A stretch of DNA of 64,000 nucleotides from an uncultured Alphaproteobacteria bacterium (GTDB lineage: Bacteria; Pseudomonadota; Alphaproteobacteria; GCA-2731375). Below, one piece after another: positions 54,013 to 63,684 of the stretch. The notes below the pieces were generated by a model. It saw only the letters and a program-made list of their open reading frames with translations. It had not been told where the DNA came from and ran no database searches. Made by a program: the position numbers and the translations under genes. Numbering within the stretch: the stretch's first letter is position 1; every line of letters begins with the position of its first letter. The stretch spans positions 868,001-932,000 of the forward strand of contig CATOSZ010000001.1 in the NCBI GenBank assembly GCA_951812805.1, read 5' to 3'.

Positions 54013-54028
54013 GGTCTTTCTCTCCGTG

Positions 54029-55228
54029 TTAGAGGATGGCGGTGTCTGCCGGGTGGCCCAGCAGGTAGGCGCCGACGGATTGAAAATGGGTCTGGCGGCC
54101 CTGCAACTGCTGGGTCACCGTGTGCAGGTCGCGGAAGCGCCGCTCGAACGGGCTGGAGGCGAAGATCGCCGTGGTGCCCGCCAGGTCGTAGATCGCGTCG
54201 GCCACGTCCTTCGCCTCGTGGATCGCATGCGTCGTCGCCAGGCGGATGCGCACCCGATTGTCGATCGTCAGCTCGCCCGTCGCCTGAACCTCGTCCCAGA
54301 TCTCGCCCAGTTCCGCCAGGACGAAGCCGCGGGCGGATTTCAACCGGACGTCGCCCCGCGCGACGGTCGCCTGCACCACCGCGTTGTCGCGCAGCACGTC
54401 GCGGGCCATGCGGGGCCGTTTCTCCATGGCGAGGTCCTTGAATGCCTCCAGCATACCGCGCGCCAGGCCCAGCGCCGTGCCCGAAAAGCCGGCCGCATAG
54501 AGCGACATCTGCGGCAGCACGTAGAGGGGCGCGGCGTAGTGCCATTCGGACACATCGTCGCGCGAGACGGTGTGCGCCGCATCGACATAAAGGTCCTCGG
54601 CCTCGTAGGCGTCGCTGCCGGTGCCGCGCAGACCGATGGTGTCCCAGATCCGCGTCAACGGCACCTTCTCCGCGGGAATGAGGGCGGTCCGCATCATGCT
54701 TTTGCCCGCGTCGTCGCGGATCGGCTCTCCGGCGTCGTCGACCAGAATGCAATGGGCACCGCGCCAGGTCGCATGATGCGCCCCGCTGGCGAAGGACCAC
54801 TTACCGTTGATCCGGTAGCCGTCACCGTCGGCCCGCATTGTCGCCGGTCCCGGGCCCCACGCGAGGACGCCGCGCGGGTCGGAACCCCAGACCTCCTCCG
54901 CGACCGCAGGCGCGACGTAGGCCGCCGTCATCGCACATCCGTTGCCCTGGCAAAGGCACCAGGCGGTGGAACCGTCGAGTTTGGCCACCGCCTCGATCAC
55001 CCGGAAGAAGGCCGGCGGGCTCAACTCCGCGCCGTCGTAGGCGCGGGGCAGCAGCAGGCGGAAAAGGCGGGCTGTATGCAGGGCGTCGACCAGCTCGCCC
55101 GGCAACTCGCCGATCCGGTCGCCCTCGGCGCCCGAGCTTTCGATCAGTTCGGCGATGGCCGCGATACGGTCGAGAAAGACGTCCCCCGTCTCCTGTTCGG
55201 ACGACGGATCCTGTTCGGCGATGACCAT
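54029..55228 (-). CDS. Acyl-CoA dehydrogenase-fold flavin-dependent monooxygenase-like protein
   Basis: Acyl-CoA dehydrogenase-fold flavoprotein of 399 residues: an N-terminal helical domain (GELPGELVDALHTARLFRLL), a beta domain with RINGKWSFASGAHHATW and TGSDAYEAEDLYV, and a helical C-domain. The FASGAHHA and C-terminal pattern look more like the HpaB/HsaA-type two-component monooxygenase branch than a true acyl-CoA dehydrogenase; the catalytic Glu of the latter is not apparent. A partner flavin reductase is not nearby. The start follows a weak ribosome site. It leads the SDR-DMT transcript. Confidence 0.8.
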   Translation of the reverse strand: MVIAEQDPSSEQETGDVFLDRIAAIAELIESSGAEGDRIGELPGELVDALHTARLFRLLLPRAYDGAELSPPAFFRVIEAVAKLDGSTAWCLCQGNGCAMTAAYVAPAVAEEVWGSDPRGVLAWGPGPATMRADGDGYRINGKWSFASGAHHATWRGAHCILVDDAGEPIRDDAGKSMMRTALIPAEKVPLTRIWDTIGLRGTGSDAYEAEDLYVDAAHTVSRDDVSEWHYAAPLYVLPQMSLYAAGFSGTALGLARGMLEAFKDLAMEKRPRMARDVLRDNAVVQATVARGDVRLKSARGFVLAELGEIWDEVQATGELTIDNRVRIRLATTHAIHEAKDVADAIYDLAGTTAIFASSPFERRFRDLHTVTQQLQGRQTHFQSVGAYLLGHPADTAIL

Positions 55229-55294
55229 GAGCTTCCCCCGGTACCAACGGCGGCTAGAGTAGCCGGGCCGGCGACGCGGGGGAAGCCGGTCGGC

Positions 55295-55924
55295 TCAGCC
55301 TTCGATGGGCGGGCGGCCGTAGCTCGACTGCCAGGCGCTGAGCGTGGTGACCAGCGGCGGCTTGCCGTTGGCATTGTACCAGCTGTCGACGACGTATTCG
55401 GTGCCGGCGCCGATCTCGGCGATGACCGCGCTCTGATGATACCAGCGGAAATCCAGGAAGACGCCGCGGCTGGCCGGACGGGTCAGCGCGTGGCGCCGGA
55501 TCAGCCCGTCCTCGATCATCATGGTCAGGTAGGTCGTCGTATTCGTGCTCTCGTCGATGCAGTCCTGCTGGGTGCGGTCGCCGGCCCGGATATAGGCGAT
55601 GCCGGCGATATCCTTGTCCGTGCCGATACGCGCGCCGACGTAGCGCTCGATCATGGCGATCGCCTCGCCGATCATCCGGCGTTCCGCCGAAGCGCTCTTG
55701 GCGGCGGGCTCGAACAGGCGACGCACCGCCGCCCATTCCCCCTCGTCCAGGCTCAGCGCCGTGCGGAAGGTGCAGTCGTAGCCATGGCAGACGGTGAAGT
55801 TCCGCTGTTCCGGCACGCTCTGCGCCTTTTCCTTCAGATACTCGTGTGGATCGGTGAGGCGCGTACAACCGCTCACCAGAAGAACGGCCAGAAGGCTCAG
55901 CGCCACGAGTGCACTTCCCGTCAT
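55295..55924 (-). CDS. Putative lipoprotein, unknown function
   Basis: Exported lipoprotein of 209 residues: hydrophobic leader with lipobox LLVSGC, Cys at about residue 20, followed by a soluble domain with further Cys (VCHGYDCTF, QQDCIDEST) and WYHQSAVIAEIGAGTEYVVDSW. No family is recognised by eye. It could be anchored at the outer membrane since there is no Asp after the Cys. It lies between the cyclase and oxygenase genes on the same strand. Confidence 0.65.
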   Translation of the reverse strand: MTGSALVALSLLAVLLVSGCTRLTDPHEYLKEKAQSVPEQRNFTVCHGYDCTFRTALSLDEGEWAAVRRLFEPAAKSASAERRMIGEAIAMIERYVGARIGTDKDIAGIAYIRAGDRTQQDCIDESTNTTTYLTMMIEDGLIRRHALTRPASRGVFLDFRWYHQSAVIAEIGAGTEYVVDSWYNANGKPPLVTTLSAWQSSYGRPPIEG

Positions 55925-55993
55925 CTTTCACGTCCCGCAATTCACGTCGTCCCTTGAGTAGCCGAGAATAGCCGCCCCTCTCAAGCGCGGCGC

Positions 55994-57856
55994 TCACGAT
56001 TTCGGGAGCGGTTGCAACCGGATGAAGCCGACCGGTGCATCGAAGCCACGCAACAGCGCGCTCTCCCGCGTGCTCTCGAGCCCGTCGAGCAACGGGGCGA
56101 CGCCGCCGGCCCCCGCCACCGCCTCGGACAGCACGATGTCGCCGCCGACGCTTTCGCCTTGCAGGCGGGCCGCGAGGTTGACCGTGCCGCCGAAATAGTC
56201 GAGCCGGTCGTTCATCGTCACCGCCATGCAGGGACCGGCGTGGATGCCGATCTTGATGGCGAGGTCGTCGGCACTCTCGCCGACCGCACGCCGCGCCGCG
56301 AGTGCTGCCGCCACCGCGTCCTCCGGCCGGGTGAAGGCCGCCATGATCGCGTCGCCGATGGTTTTCACCAGCGTGCCGTCGTGCGCACGCACGGCCGCGG
56401 CCAGCAGCGTGAAGTGCCGGCGCACCATGCGGTAGGCGGCACCGTCGCCGACCCGCTCATAGAGTGCGGTCGAGCCCTTCAGGTCCGTGAACATCAAGAC
56501 CACCTGGGAGACGTCGGCCTCCTCCCCCGGCGCCAGGCGTTCGGCCGGGAAGAGGTCGCGAAACCCCTGCAATGTCGTCACCCGGTGCGCGGTCAGCGCC
56601 TCGCCCACCCACTCGCGGCCTTCGACGATCAGGGTGCGCGGCCGATCCTCGGCGTTGCGGAAGACCAGAGTTCCCGCCGGCGCCGGCGCGCCCGGGCCGA
56701 CGCCGCCGTCGGCCGCGATGATTTCCGGGAAGCCGTCGCCCGCATGCTCGATGTCTTCGGCGCCGCCGATCTCCAGCGTGCGCAGGCGATAGGCGCCGGG
56801 CTGGAACTCGGCCGTAAAGCGCCGCTCGCCGCCCGGCGGCACGATGACCTGCGCCTTGACGTGCGGCGTCGACATCGGCCCGAACAGGCAGTATTCGCCG
56901 TCCGAGACCTCGCGCAGCAGTGCCGCCGGGCGAAAGCTCAGTTCCACGTTGCGGGCGAAGTCGCGGTCGTAGCCAATATTGCAGGCCCCGCAATGCGCTT
57001 CGTTCGGCAGCTGGTCGAGGCTGGTGACGGTGATCTTGGCACCCCGGCAACGCGGGCAGAGCAGGTCCCAGCGCATCTCCAGCAGACCGTCGCGCACGCC
57101 CTGCAGGCTTGCCTCGATCAGCTCGCGCGGGACGGCGCCCCAGCGTCGGGCCAACTCCAGGGGCCGCATGCGCATGAGGTCGACCTCCTGCGCGGCGAGG
57201 CACCATGCCGCCAGCCGCCCGGCGAGGCCGTGACCATTACCGCTCGCCTCGATGCGACGAACGTGGCCGTCGATCTCCGCCTGCCGGGTGGCCGCCGGCG
57301 GCGGTGGGGCGGTACCGAAAACCCGCTCGCGTCCGCCGGCCGCCCAGTCCCGGGCGTCGTCTGCCAGCTTGGCGAAGTTCTTCTCGGCACTGGGAAAGAA
57401 CCCGGTGGCGAGAATGGCCGCGCCGACGGCGTTGCGGGCGCTGGCCCGCAGCCGGTAGCGGCCGATGCAGCCATCGCCCTCCGGCTCGAAGGAAAGATGG
57501 GCGTCGATGGTCCGCAACGGCCCGCTCTCGAAGACGCGGAGGTGGCGAAACCAGTGATGCTCGACCCATTCGACCGGGACTTCGCGCCAGCGCAAGTCGA
57601 AGCCTTTGAAGCGGGTTTGCGCGTGATAGCGCACGGAGCCGTCGGCCCTGAGGCTCTCAGTGATCTCGTGCTTGGGCAGGCCGGCGGCCTCGTTGAAGCG
57701 CTGCGTGTCCGCCAGCGCCGGCCAGATCGCCGCCACGGGCTCTGCGAAATGCCAGACGAAGGTGCGTTCGTGCTCCCGGCTCAAGGCCTTGCCATCCGCT
57801 GTTGCTGTCGGGCCGGCGAATCTTCGCACCCGCAATCGGGGCAGAGCAAGTAACAT
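55994..57856 (-). CDS. Adenylate/guanylate cyclase with DUF5939 region
   Basis: Cytoplasmic class III cyclase of 620 residues. The N-terminal ~150 residues resemble an SRPBCC lipid-binding-like fold ([20 protein letters not shown]); a zinc-ribbon ([17 protein letters not shown]) lies at about 275-305; the catalytic domain begins [20 protein letters not shown] near 440, with metal Asp in FTD and [11 protein letters not shown]. The DUF5939 cyclases of alphaproteobacteria have this architecture. Start at 57856 is only 30 bp from ilvD; a GTG at 57829 is an alternative. Confidence 0.85.
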   Translation of the reverse strand: MLLALPRLRVRRFAGPTATADGKALSREHERTFVWHFAEPVAAIWPALADTQRFNEAAGLPKHEITESLRADGSVRYHAQTRFKGFDLRWREVPVEWVEHHWFRHLRVFESGPLRTIDAHLSFEPEGDGCIGRYRLRASARNAVGAAILATGFFPSAEKNFAKLADDARDWAAGGRERVFGTAPPPPAATRQAEIDGHVRRIEASGNGHGLAGRLAAWCLAAQEVDLMRMRPLELARRWGAVPRELIEASLQGVRDGLLEMRWDLLCPRCRGAKITVTSLDQLPNEAHCGACNIGYDRDFARNVELSFRPAALLREVSDGEYCLFGPMSTPHVKAQVIVPPGGERRFTAEFQPGAYRLRTLEIGGAEDIEHAGDGFPEIIAADGGVGPGAPAPAGTLVFRNAEDRPRTLIVEGREWVGEALTAHRVTTLQGFRDLFPAERLAPGEEADVSQVVLMFTDLKGSTALYERVGDGAAYRMVRRHFTLLAAAVRAHDGTLVKTIGDAIMAAFTRPEDAVAAALAARRAVGESADDLAIKIGIHAGPCMAVTMNDRLDYFGGTVNLAARLQGESVGGDIVLSEAVAGAGGVAPLLDGLESTRESALLRGFDAPVGFIRLQPLPKS

Positions 57857-57886
57857 ATCCTTACCGCCGGAGCAGGGAGGATGCCC

Positions 57887-59593
57887 ATGACCCGTCTCGA
57901 CCGCCGCAGCCGCATCACCAAGGACGGCCTCGACCGTGCGCCGCATCGCGCCTTCATGCGGGCGATGGGGCTGGACGACGCAGCGATTGCGAAGCCGATG
58001 GTGGGCGTCGTCACCACGCACGGCGAGGTGACACCCTGTTCCCTCTCCCTCGCCCCGCAGGCGGCGGAAAGCAAGCAGGGCATCCAGGCCGCCGGCGGCA
58101 CCCCGCGCGAGTTCACGACAATCTCCGTCTCCGACGGGATCTCGATGAACCACCAGGGCATGAAGTTCTCGCTGATCAGCCGCGAGTTGATCGCAGACTC
58201 GATCGAAGCGGTGCTGCGCGCGCACGCCTACGACGCCGTGGTCGGCTTCGCCGGCTGCGACAAGACGTTGCCGGCGATTCAGATGGCGATGGTTCGCTGC
58301 AACCTGCCCTCCGTCTTCGTCTATGGCGGCGCGGCGCTGCCCGGGCGCTGGCGGGAGCGCGACGTCAGCGTGCTGGATGCCTACGAAACCGTTGGCGCGG
58401 TCTATGCCGGCAGCGCCGAGGAGAGCGAACTGGCGGAGCTGGAAACCGTCTGCCTGCCCACCATCGGCTCCTGCCCCGGCCAGTTCACCGCCAACACCAT
58501 GGCGATGGCGGCGGAGGTTATGGGCCTCGCCCCGCTCGGCATCGCGACCCTGCCGGCGGTCGACCCGGGCCGCGCGGCGCTCTGCCATCAAGCCGGCGAA
58601 ACCGTCATGCGGCTGCTGCGCGACGGCGGCCCCCTACCCCGCGACCTCGTCACCCGGGCGAGCCTGGAGAACGCGGCGGCGATCGTCGCCGCCACGGGCG
58701 GCTCCACCAACGCCGGACTGCACCTGCCGGCGATCGCCAACGAGGCGGGGATCCGCTTCGACCTCGACGACGTGGCGGCGGTGTTCCGGCGCACGCCACT
58801 GATCGGCGACCTGCAGCCGGGCGGCCGCTACCTCGCCCGCGACGTCCACGCCGTCGGCGGCCTCGCCGTCGTCGCCAAGGCGCTGATCGCGTCCGGCCAT
58901 CTCGACGGCGGTTGTTTGACCATCGCCGGCGGCACGCTCGCGGACGCGGTCGCCGACGCCCCGCCCCCTGACGGCAACGTCATCCGCGCGCCGGACGCGC
59001 CGATTTCGCCGACCGGCGGCCTGGTCGTATTGAAGGGCAATCTCTGCCCCGACGGCGCCCTGTTGAAAGTCGCCGGCCTCTCCGCCTTGCGCTTCGAGGG
59101 CCCGGCCCGGGTTTTCGATTGCGAGGAAGACTGCATCCGCGTGGTCCGCGCGCTCGGCTACCGCGCCGGCGAGGTCATCGTCATCCGCAACGAGGGCCCC
59201 CGGGGCGGCCCCGGCATGCGGGAGATGCTGGGCGTCACCGCCCTGATTTACGGCCAGGGCATGGGCGAAAAGGTCGCCCTGCTGACCGACGGCCGCTTCT
59301 CGGGCGCCACCCGCGGCATGTGCATCGGCTACGCCGGCCCCGAAGCGGCAGCGGGGGGCACAATCGGCCTGCTGCAAGACGGCGACATCATCGCCATCGA
59401 CGCCGAAGCAGCAACCATCGAGGTCCGCCTGGACGCGGCCGAACTGACGGCGCGACGCGCCCGCCTGGGCGATCCGGTGCCGCCGGCGCTGGCGGGCGGC
59501 CTGCATAAATATCGGGCGACGGTGGGCCCGGCCCATCTGGGTGCGGTAACCCATCCGGGCAATGTCGACTGGCCGGTCGACGAGGGGGTTTGA
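57887..59593 (+). CDS. ilvD: Dihydroxy-acid dehydratase family (IlvD/Edd)
   Basis: Fe-S dehydratase converting dihydroxy-acids to keto-acids in branched-chain amino acid synthesis, 568 residues. Fe-S ligands are visible in [20 protein letters not shown] and the early [19 protein letters not shown] and GRFSGATRG are also family signatures. Closely related sugar-acid dehydratases cannot be excluded. I chose the ATG at 57887, six bases after GGGAGG; the ATG at 57881 directly abuts that ribosome site. It is divergent from the cyclase gene. Confidence 0.85.
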   Translation: MTRLDRRSRITKDGLDRAPHRAFMRAMGLDDAAIAKPMVGVVTTHGEVTPCSLSLAPQAAESKQGIQAAGGTPREFTTISVSDGISMNHQGMKFSLISRELIADSIEAVLRAHAYDAVVGFAGCDKTLPAIQMAMVRCNLPSVFVYGGAALPGRWRERDVSVLDAYETVGAVYAGSAEESELAELETVCLPTIGSCPGQFTANTMAMAAEVMGLAPLGIATLPAVDPGRAALCHQAGETVMRLLRDGGPLPRDLVTRASLENAAAIVAATGGSTNAGLHLPAIANEAGIRFDLDDVAAVFRRTPLIGDLQPGGRYLARDVHAVGGLAVVAKALIASGHLDGGCLTIAGGTLADAVADAPPPDGNVIRAPDAPISPTGGLVVLKGNLCPDGALLKVAGLSALRFEGPARVFDCEEDCIRVVRALGYRAGEVIVIRNEGPRGGPGMREMLGVTALIYGQGMGEKVALLTDGRFSGATRGMCIGYAGPEAAAGGTIGLLQDGDIIAIDAEAATIEVRLDAAELTARRARLGDPVPPALAGGLHKYRATVGPAHLGAVTHPGNVDWPVDEGV

Positions 59594-59618
59594 GTGTCGG
59601 GTATGGCTTGTACGGCTT

Positions 59619-59876
59619 CTACAGTTTCAAGCCGCTACGCAGAACCGCGTTGAGCCGGGTTTGCCAGCCTTTCGGATCGGGTCTTTTCAGGGCGGCAAGC
59701 ACATCCTTGTCGAGCCGCACCGTCACTTGTTCCTTGGTCTGGCCGGCGGGTCGTCCCCGCTTGAGCACGCGCGCCGTCGGCGAGATTTCCGCCACATCGG
59801 AGTCTTCCGCAATCTGGCGCTGAATTTCGGCCTCTTCGCCAGGGCTGTTGTCTTCGATAATCGGCGTCTTCTTCAT
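59619..59876 (-). CDS. brnA: BrnA family antitoxin
   Basis: Antitoxin of a BrnTA module, 85 residues, with the BrnA/CopG-like ending VTVRLDKDVLAALKRPDPKG and an acidic N-terminal half (EDNSPGEEAEIQRQIAED). The ribbon-helix-helix C-terminus probably represses its own operon. The ATG at 59876 overlaps the brnT stop by 4 bp and has GGGAG upstream. The toxin gene comes first, as is usual in brnTA. Confidence 0.8.
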   Translation of the reverse strand: MKKTPIIEDNSPGEEAEIQRQIAEDSDVAEISPTARVLKRGRPAGQTKEQVTVRLDKDVLAALKRPDPKGWQTRLNAVLRSGLKL

Positions 59877-60160
59877 GTCCGGATCTCCCGCCTCCAAAAG
59901 GCGATTTCTCTGTTCGTCGCACGGCGCAGCGAAATCACGCGCACGACGTCAGAAAAGCAGGTGACAACCACCATATAGAGATGCGCGTCTATCGGTCCCA
60001 ACCACTTCTCCCGCATTTCGCCAGCCGCCGCCTCGATATCGACGCAGACGGCGAAGTCCCAGTCGAAGTCGCCCATGATGACGAAACCAAAACCCCTACG
60101 CTTCTGCGTTTGCCGACTTTTCGCCTCATCCCATTCGTAACGAATATCACCGTCAGCCAT
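59873..60160 (-). CDS. brnT: BrnT family ribonuclease toxin
   Basis: RelE/ParE-like BrnT ribonuclease of 95 residues. It has the family opening RYEWDEAKSRQTQKRRGFGF, the beta-strand region GPIDAHLYMVVVTCFSDVVRVISLRRAT and NREIAFWRRE. Basic and acidic catalytic residues appear conserved (K, R, E). Translation may be leaderless, since the candidate -10 element lies only 5 bp upstream of the start codon. It is coupled to brnA by a 4-bp overlap. Confidence 0.85.
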   Translation of the reverse strand: MADGDIRYEWDEAKSRQTQKRRGFGFVIMGDFDWDFAVCVDIEAAAGEMREKWLGPIDAHLYMVVVTCFSDVVRVISLRRATNREIAFWRREIRT

Positions 60161-60165
60161 CTTTT

Positions 60166-60194
60166 AATGTAACTACATTTATCTTCTTTGTCAA
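60166..60194 (-). promoter_or_regulatory. brnTA promoter with palindromic operator
   Basis: On the minus strand TTGACA (60189-60194) and TACATT (60166-60171) are separated by exactly 17 bp. The -10 element is part of the palindrome AATGTA-AC-TACATT (60166-60179), a likely binding site for the BrnA/BrnT complex. The start codon lies 5 bp downstream, so the transcript would have little or no leader. Confidence 0.7.
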
Positions 60195-60769
60195 ATTTCA
60201 AGAGAGCGATGACGGGGCCAAAGCGTCAATTGGATCATGTGTTTAGACAAAGCACCAAACCTGACCGAATTGCGAGATCGATCCACAGAGTGAAACTGTC
60301 CGCATGGCCCGGCGAACCGCACCATCGGCCGCGGCAAACCCGACCCGGAGCCGAAGTCCGCCCGGAAGACAGAGTCAATGCGCCGTCGCCGCAGCCTCAG
60401 CTTGGGCGATGTCGGCGGGATTGACGACGAGCTAACGGAAAGCCCCTTCGAAACAACGCTTTACCTGCGGTTTGGCGGACGCCAGGTGGGCCAGTGGATC
60501 GGCGAATACACAGGTTGACCGATGCAGAGAGGAGTCATGGCCTCAATTAGCATCTGGCAAAATTGGTAATGCTGTCATATACTAATGAACGGGAAATTCA
60601 TATTCCGTTGATGTGCGATCCGACAGATTGCCGACGCACGGCCATCTGCCGCTATTCACGAGACCGAGAAGACCATCCGCAACAAGCTCAGTCGGGGCGG
60701 GTTCTCCGCTACGTTTTTTGTGCAGACTCTAGTCGCGGCAGGGTGTCACTCAGTTAGGTTGCAGGATGA
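60195..60769. other. Gap with one short possible coding trace
   Basis: A 46-codon plus-strand frame, 60378-60518, reads like a real protein end (DELTESPFETTLYLRFGGRQ, then VGQWIGEYTG and a stop) and could be the remnant of a larger gene whose start is shifted out of frame. No family is recognised. The rest of the gap holds nothing I can support. Confidence 0.3.
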
Positions 60770-60993
60770 CTAGGGCCGCCTGTTAAAGGTTACTGGCGTT
60801 GCCTCTTTCGATAAGTCCACTTCCACGTCGACTAGCACTGCCTTCTCGTCATCTGCGGAAATTACCACTAAAAGCGGGTATTCTGCTGGGAGATCCGGTC
60901 GATAACCCAAACCATATTCGCGCTGACTGTTTGGAGAGCTGATTTCAAAGCTACGAAAGCCACCTGGTACGTTATGCCGATACATCTTTAAAT
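60770..60993 (-). pseudogene. 3' part of the membrane-protein gene split by the IS66-like element
   Basis: Codons LK-MYRHNVPGGFRSFEISS to the stop at 60770 (VTFNRRP) continue the reading frame of the 62765-63361 fragment once the element and one duplication are removed. The piece encodes the last ~71 residues, rich in beta-type sequence (YPLLVVISADDEKAVLVDVE). Confidence 0.75.
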
Positions 60994-62764
60994 GTAACAG
61001 GGGCAAAACCCCGGGCGGTCAAGCCATTTCGATGCAGCGTTGTCTGACGAGGATCGGCAGTGGGGGCACGGGTGGGGCGCCGGGGACCTTGAGGCGGTCG
61101 CCGAGATAATCCCAGAAGGAGAGGCCAAGTTTCTGGCAGGTCTTGTAGAGGCCGAGGAATGTGTCTCGGGCCTGCTTGCCGTCCTCGGAGCGTGTGCCGC
61201 CGGAGAATTTTCGCCTTGTGACCATGGCGCGGATGTCGCGTTCCGCGCCGTTGGTGTTGAGCGGGACCTCCGGGCGGTCGAGGACGACGAGCAGTTCGTC
61301 GCGGTTGGCATGCAGGCGAGCCAGGAGCCGGTCGAGGCGGAGGAATCCGGTCTTGGTCGCGAAGAGCGCATCGAAGCGGCATGCCAGGTGGGCCCGCCGT
61401 CCTGGCGCCGGCCTTTCGCGATAGGCTTTGAGATCGGCGTAGAGTTGCCAGAGCCGTGCCTGGATGTGTTCCTTCTCGCGCCGCTGGCTCCGGGAGAAGG
61501 TCATCAGCTTGTGGATCAAGCGCTCCGCATGGACCCAGCAGAGCGCGTGGCGGCCGACGTTGAACTGGCCAGCATCGTCACTCAGGACGACGCAGGCGCC
61601 CGCGGCCGTGCCCCTGAGCAGGCCGTGCGCGGCGATGGCGCCCCACAGCGCCCCCTCGGTGGCGGTCCGCGCGGCCCCGCGCCCGTCCCCGTGCCCGGTG
61701 ATGGCGAGCCGCCCCAGGTGGGCCAGCCAGGCATCTTCGTTGGTGAAGCGCCGCGGGCAGCCCTCGGCCAGACGGGCGATCACCGATGCGGCCAGGTCGC
61801 GCTCGGCCATGTAGGCGAAGGCGGCGGCATTGAGCACATAGTCCGCGTGGCCGGCCCGCAGCCGTTCCAGGAAGTTCAAGCGGCTCTTGGAAAACGTCGT
61901 GGCGAACCAAGCGAAGGCGTCGTTGCCGATCCCGCTCGTCACCCCGTTGCGGTTGGCGTGGCGGGCGCCGGTATCGTCGACGCTGATCCAGGGCGCCGTC
62001 TCCAGGCCGGCGCGCAGCACCGCCTCGCCCTCGGCGACGAAGCCGTCATGGCCCTCGTTCAACAACCGCACCACCTGGCGCTTGGAGATCTTGATGCCGA
62101 GGTCGTCCAAGAGCCGCGCCAAGCGCTCCGCGCTGGTCTGGCCGCCATGATAGAGCGCCAGCACGAAACGCCTGAGCGCCGGGCCGAAGTGGCCGCGCGT
62201 CCCCGCCGGCAGCGGCGCCACGATCGTGGCCCCCTCGGGCGTCAGCCAGCGCTCGCGGCGTAACAGGACAGTGTTCGGCCGGCAGAGCAGGTCCTGAACC
62301 AGATAGTCTTCATAGCCCTTGAAGCGCGAGCCCGCCGGCACGGCGGCCCGGACGATCCGCCTCTCGTCGATGGGAACCCGGCCCTTCTTGGCCCGCCGTC
62401 CCGCCTTCCGCCCCGTCCGGCCCCGGGATACGGCCTGCTTGTCCATGCCGCTCGGCTTGATATCCGGTGGCCCGGAAAGGCCTTTGAGACGGCGGATCTC
62501 TTCGCGCAATGTCGCGTTCTCGGCACGCAGGGCCGCCTGCTCCTCAAGCAGCGTCAGAACCAGCGCCTTCAGGGCGGCGACATCAAGATCGTCGAGATCC
62601 GGAAGCGATTCGGCCATGACGGGATCGAATCACAGACCTCCCGCCGCGAACATCGATATCTGGTCACTTGACGCGGAAGCCTCACAAGATGTGGCCGTTG
62701 AGACTCACCCCTATACCCAGGCCAGATCCCCCCGTCCCCAGGCCCGGCCTTTTGCCCCGGTTAC
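60994..62764 (-). mobile_element. Single-gene IS66-like element
   Basis: A 1771-bp element with inverted ends GTAACAGGGGCAAAA (left) and GTAACCGGGGCAAAA (right, reverse complement), one mismatch in 15, and one transposase gene. The lack of tnpA and tnpB places it in the ISBst12-like single-gene branch of the IS66 family. It appears intact and recently inserted. Confidence 0.85.
61019..62617 (-). CDS. IS66-like transposase (single-gene type)
   Basis: Transposase of 532 residues: coiled-coil N-terminus (ALVLTLLEEQAALRAENATL), linker rich in basic residues (RGRTGRKAGRRAKKGR), and an IS66-type DDE core with APWISVDDTGARHANRNG (first D), VVLSDDAGQFNVG (second D) and LNTNGAERDIRAMVTRRKFS (E). All catalytic acids are present. 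It fills the element. Confidence 0.9.
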   Translation of the reverse strand: MAESLPDLDDLDVAALKALVLTLLEEQAALRAENATLREEIRRLKGLSGPPDIKPSGMDKQAVSRGRTGRKAGRRAKKGRVPIDERRIVRAAVPAGSRFKGYEDYLVQDLLCRPNTVLLRRERWLTPEGATIVAPLPAGTRGHFGPALRRFVLALYHGGQTSAERLARLLDDLGIKISKRQVVRLLNEGHDGFVAEGEAVLRAGLETAPWISVDDTGARHANRNGVTSGIGNDAFAWFATTFSKSRLNFLERLRAGHADYVLNAAAFAYMAERDLAASVIARLAEGCPRRFTNEDAWLAHLGRLAITGHGDGRGAARTATEGALWGAIAAHGLLRGTAAGACVVLSDDAGQFNVGRHALCWVHAERLIHKLMTFSRSQRREKEHIQARLWQLYADLKAYRERPAPGRRAHLACRFDALFATKTGFLRLDRLLARLHANRDELLVVLDRPEVPLNTNGAERDIRAMVTRRKFSGGTRSEDGKQARDTFLGLYKTCQKLGLSFWDYLGDRLKVPGAPPVPPLPILVRQRCIEMA

Positions 62765-63361
62765 CTTTAAATCCTCTTCACTTACTTCAATAGTTTTCAT
62801 GAAAGTCCCAAGAATCTTATCTGAAACCAGCGACCCGATCTTGTAATACACCCATTCTCCATGCCGAATATCCGCTTCTGAGCCGCCCGAATCCCTTATG
62901 CAACAAAGAGCTGGTGGGCCTATAAAAAATATGCGCGCCTGGACCCTGCGCATTGTTTCCCCCGACTCATCAGCATTCCCGACTGGCAAATAAAAGGTAT
63001 TCAGATATAAAGTCGGGCCAGCTTCTGTTTCACTACCCTTAATACTACATGATTCAACTGGAAGGTAGTCGTTTATAATCAGCTTCTTGGACGCACGGCG
63101 TTTATGCCACTCCCGCACAGAAGGCCGCACATCCATCCAGAAGATCCAAAGAAGCGCGATCCCCAAAAAACAGTAACCAACAAGCTCACGATCAAACCAC
63201 ATGGGGAACTCCCATGCGGGGAAACCAAATTTTGTCGGCATTTCCTTGATGTCGGGCCAAATATAAATAACCCCGACCACGGCTGCAACGAACACGGCAG
63301 ACCGCCACACCGGCAACCAGATGCGTAGAGCGTTGCGCAGGAAAGTCTGTATTTTGACCAT
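62765..63361 (-). pseudogene. Two-helix membrane protein gene, 5' part, split by the IS66-like element
   Basis: Encodes 199 residues with two transmembrane helices (VWRSAVFVAAVVGVIYIW and LVGYCFLGIALLWIFW) followed by a soluble domain (SCSIKGSETEAGPTLYLNTF, YKIGSLVSDKILG). At SEEDLK the reading enters the IS66-like element. Joined to the 60770-60985 part it would give about 270 residues. I recognise no family. The A+T content is higher than in neighbouring genes, a hint of foreign origin. Start at 63361 has no clear ribosome site and might be internal. Confidence 0.7.
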
Positions 63362-63372
63362 TCTGCAGCATA

Positions 63373-63684
63373 CTACCGCGAAACGGCAGGCTGAGTCCTG
63401 CCGTCATGGGGCTTCTCGGCCTCCAGCCGGCGGCTCGAACGCACGCAGTTCAGATAGCCGTAGATGTAAAGCTTCAACATATCCGCCGGATCGTAGCTGG
63501 GGCGGCCCATCACCTTGGGCACGACCCGTTCAAAGCCGGCGGCGGTCAAATCCAAGCCCTCGACGAAGGCGTCGATGAAGCGGACCAGATTGTCCCCTCC
63601 CACATAGTCGTTCACCGCCTCCGGCAGGAGCAGTACCTGCGAGCGGTCTATGCCAGAGATGTGTGCCGTGGCGAATCGTAGCAT
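63373..63684 (-). pseudogene. N-terminal fragment of an IS1182-type transposase
   Basis: 103 codons with the IS1182/IS5-like opening DRSQVLLLPEAVNDYVGGDN, then VRFIDAFVEGLDL and RPSYDPADMLKLYIYGYLN, ending soon after CVRSSRRLEAE. The catalytic DDE part is absent, replaced by sequence running into the membrane-protein gene. It is a truncated remnant. Confidence 0.8.

Larger units (their letters stand above)
60986..62772. repeat. 8-bp target duplication of the IS66-like element
   Basis: CTTTAAAT occurs at 60986-60993 and 62765-62772, exactly flanking the element ends. Removing the element and one copy restores an open frame across the junction. Confidence 0.9.
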
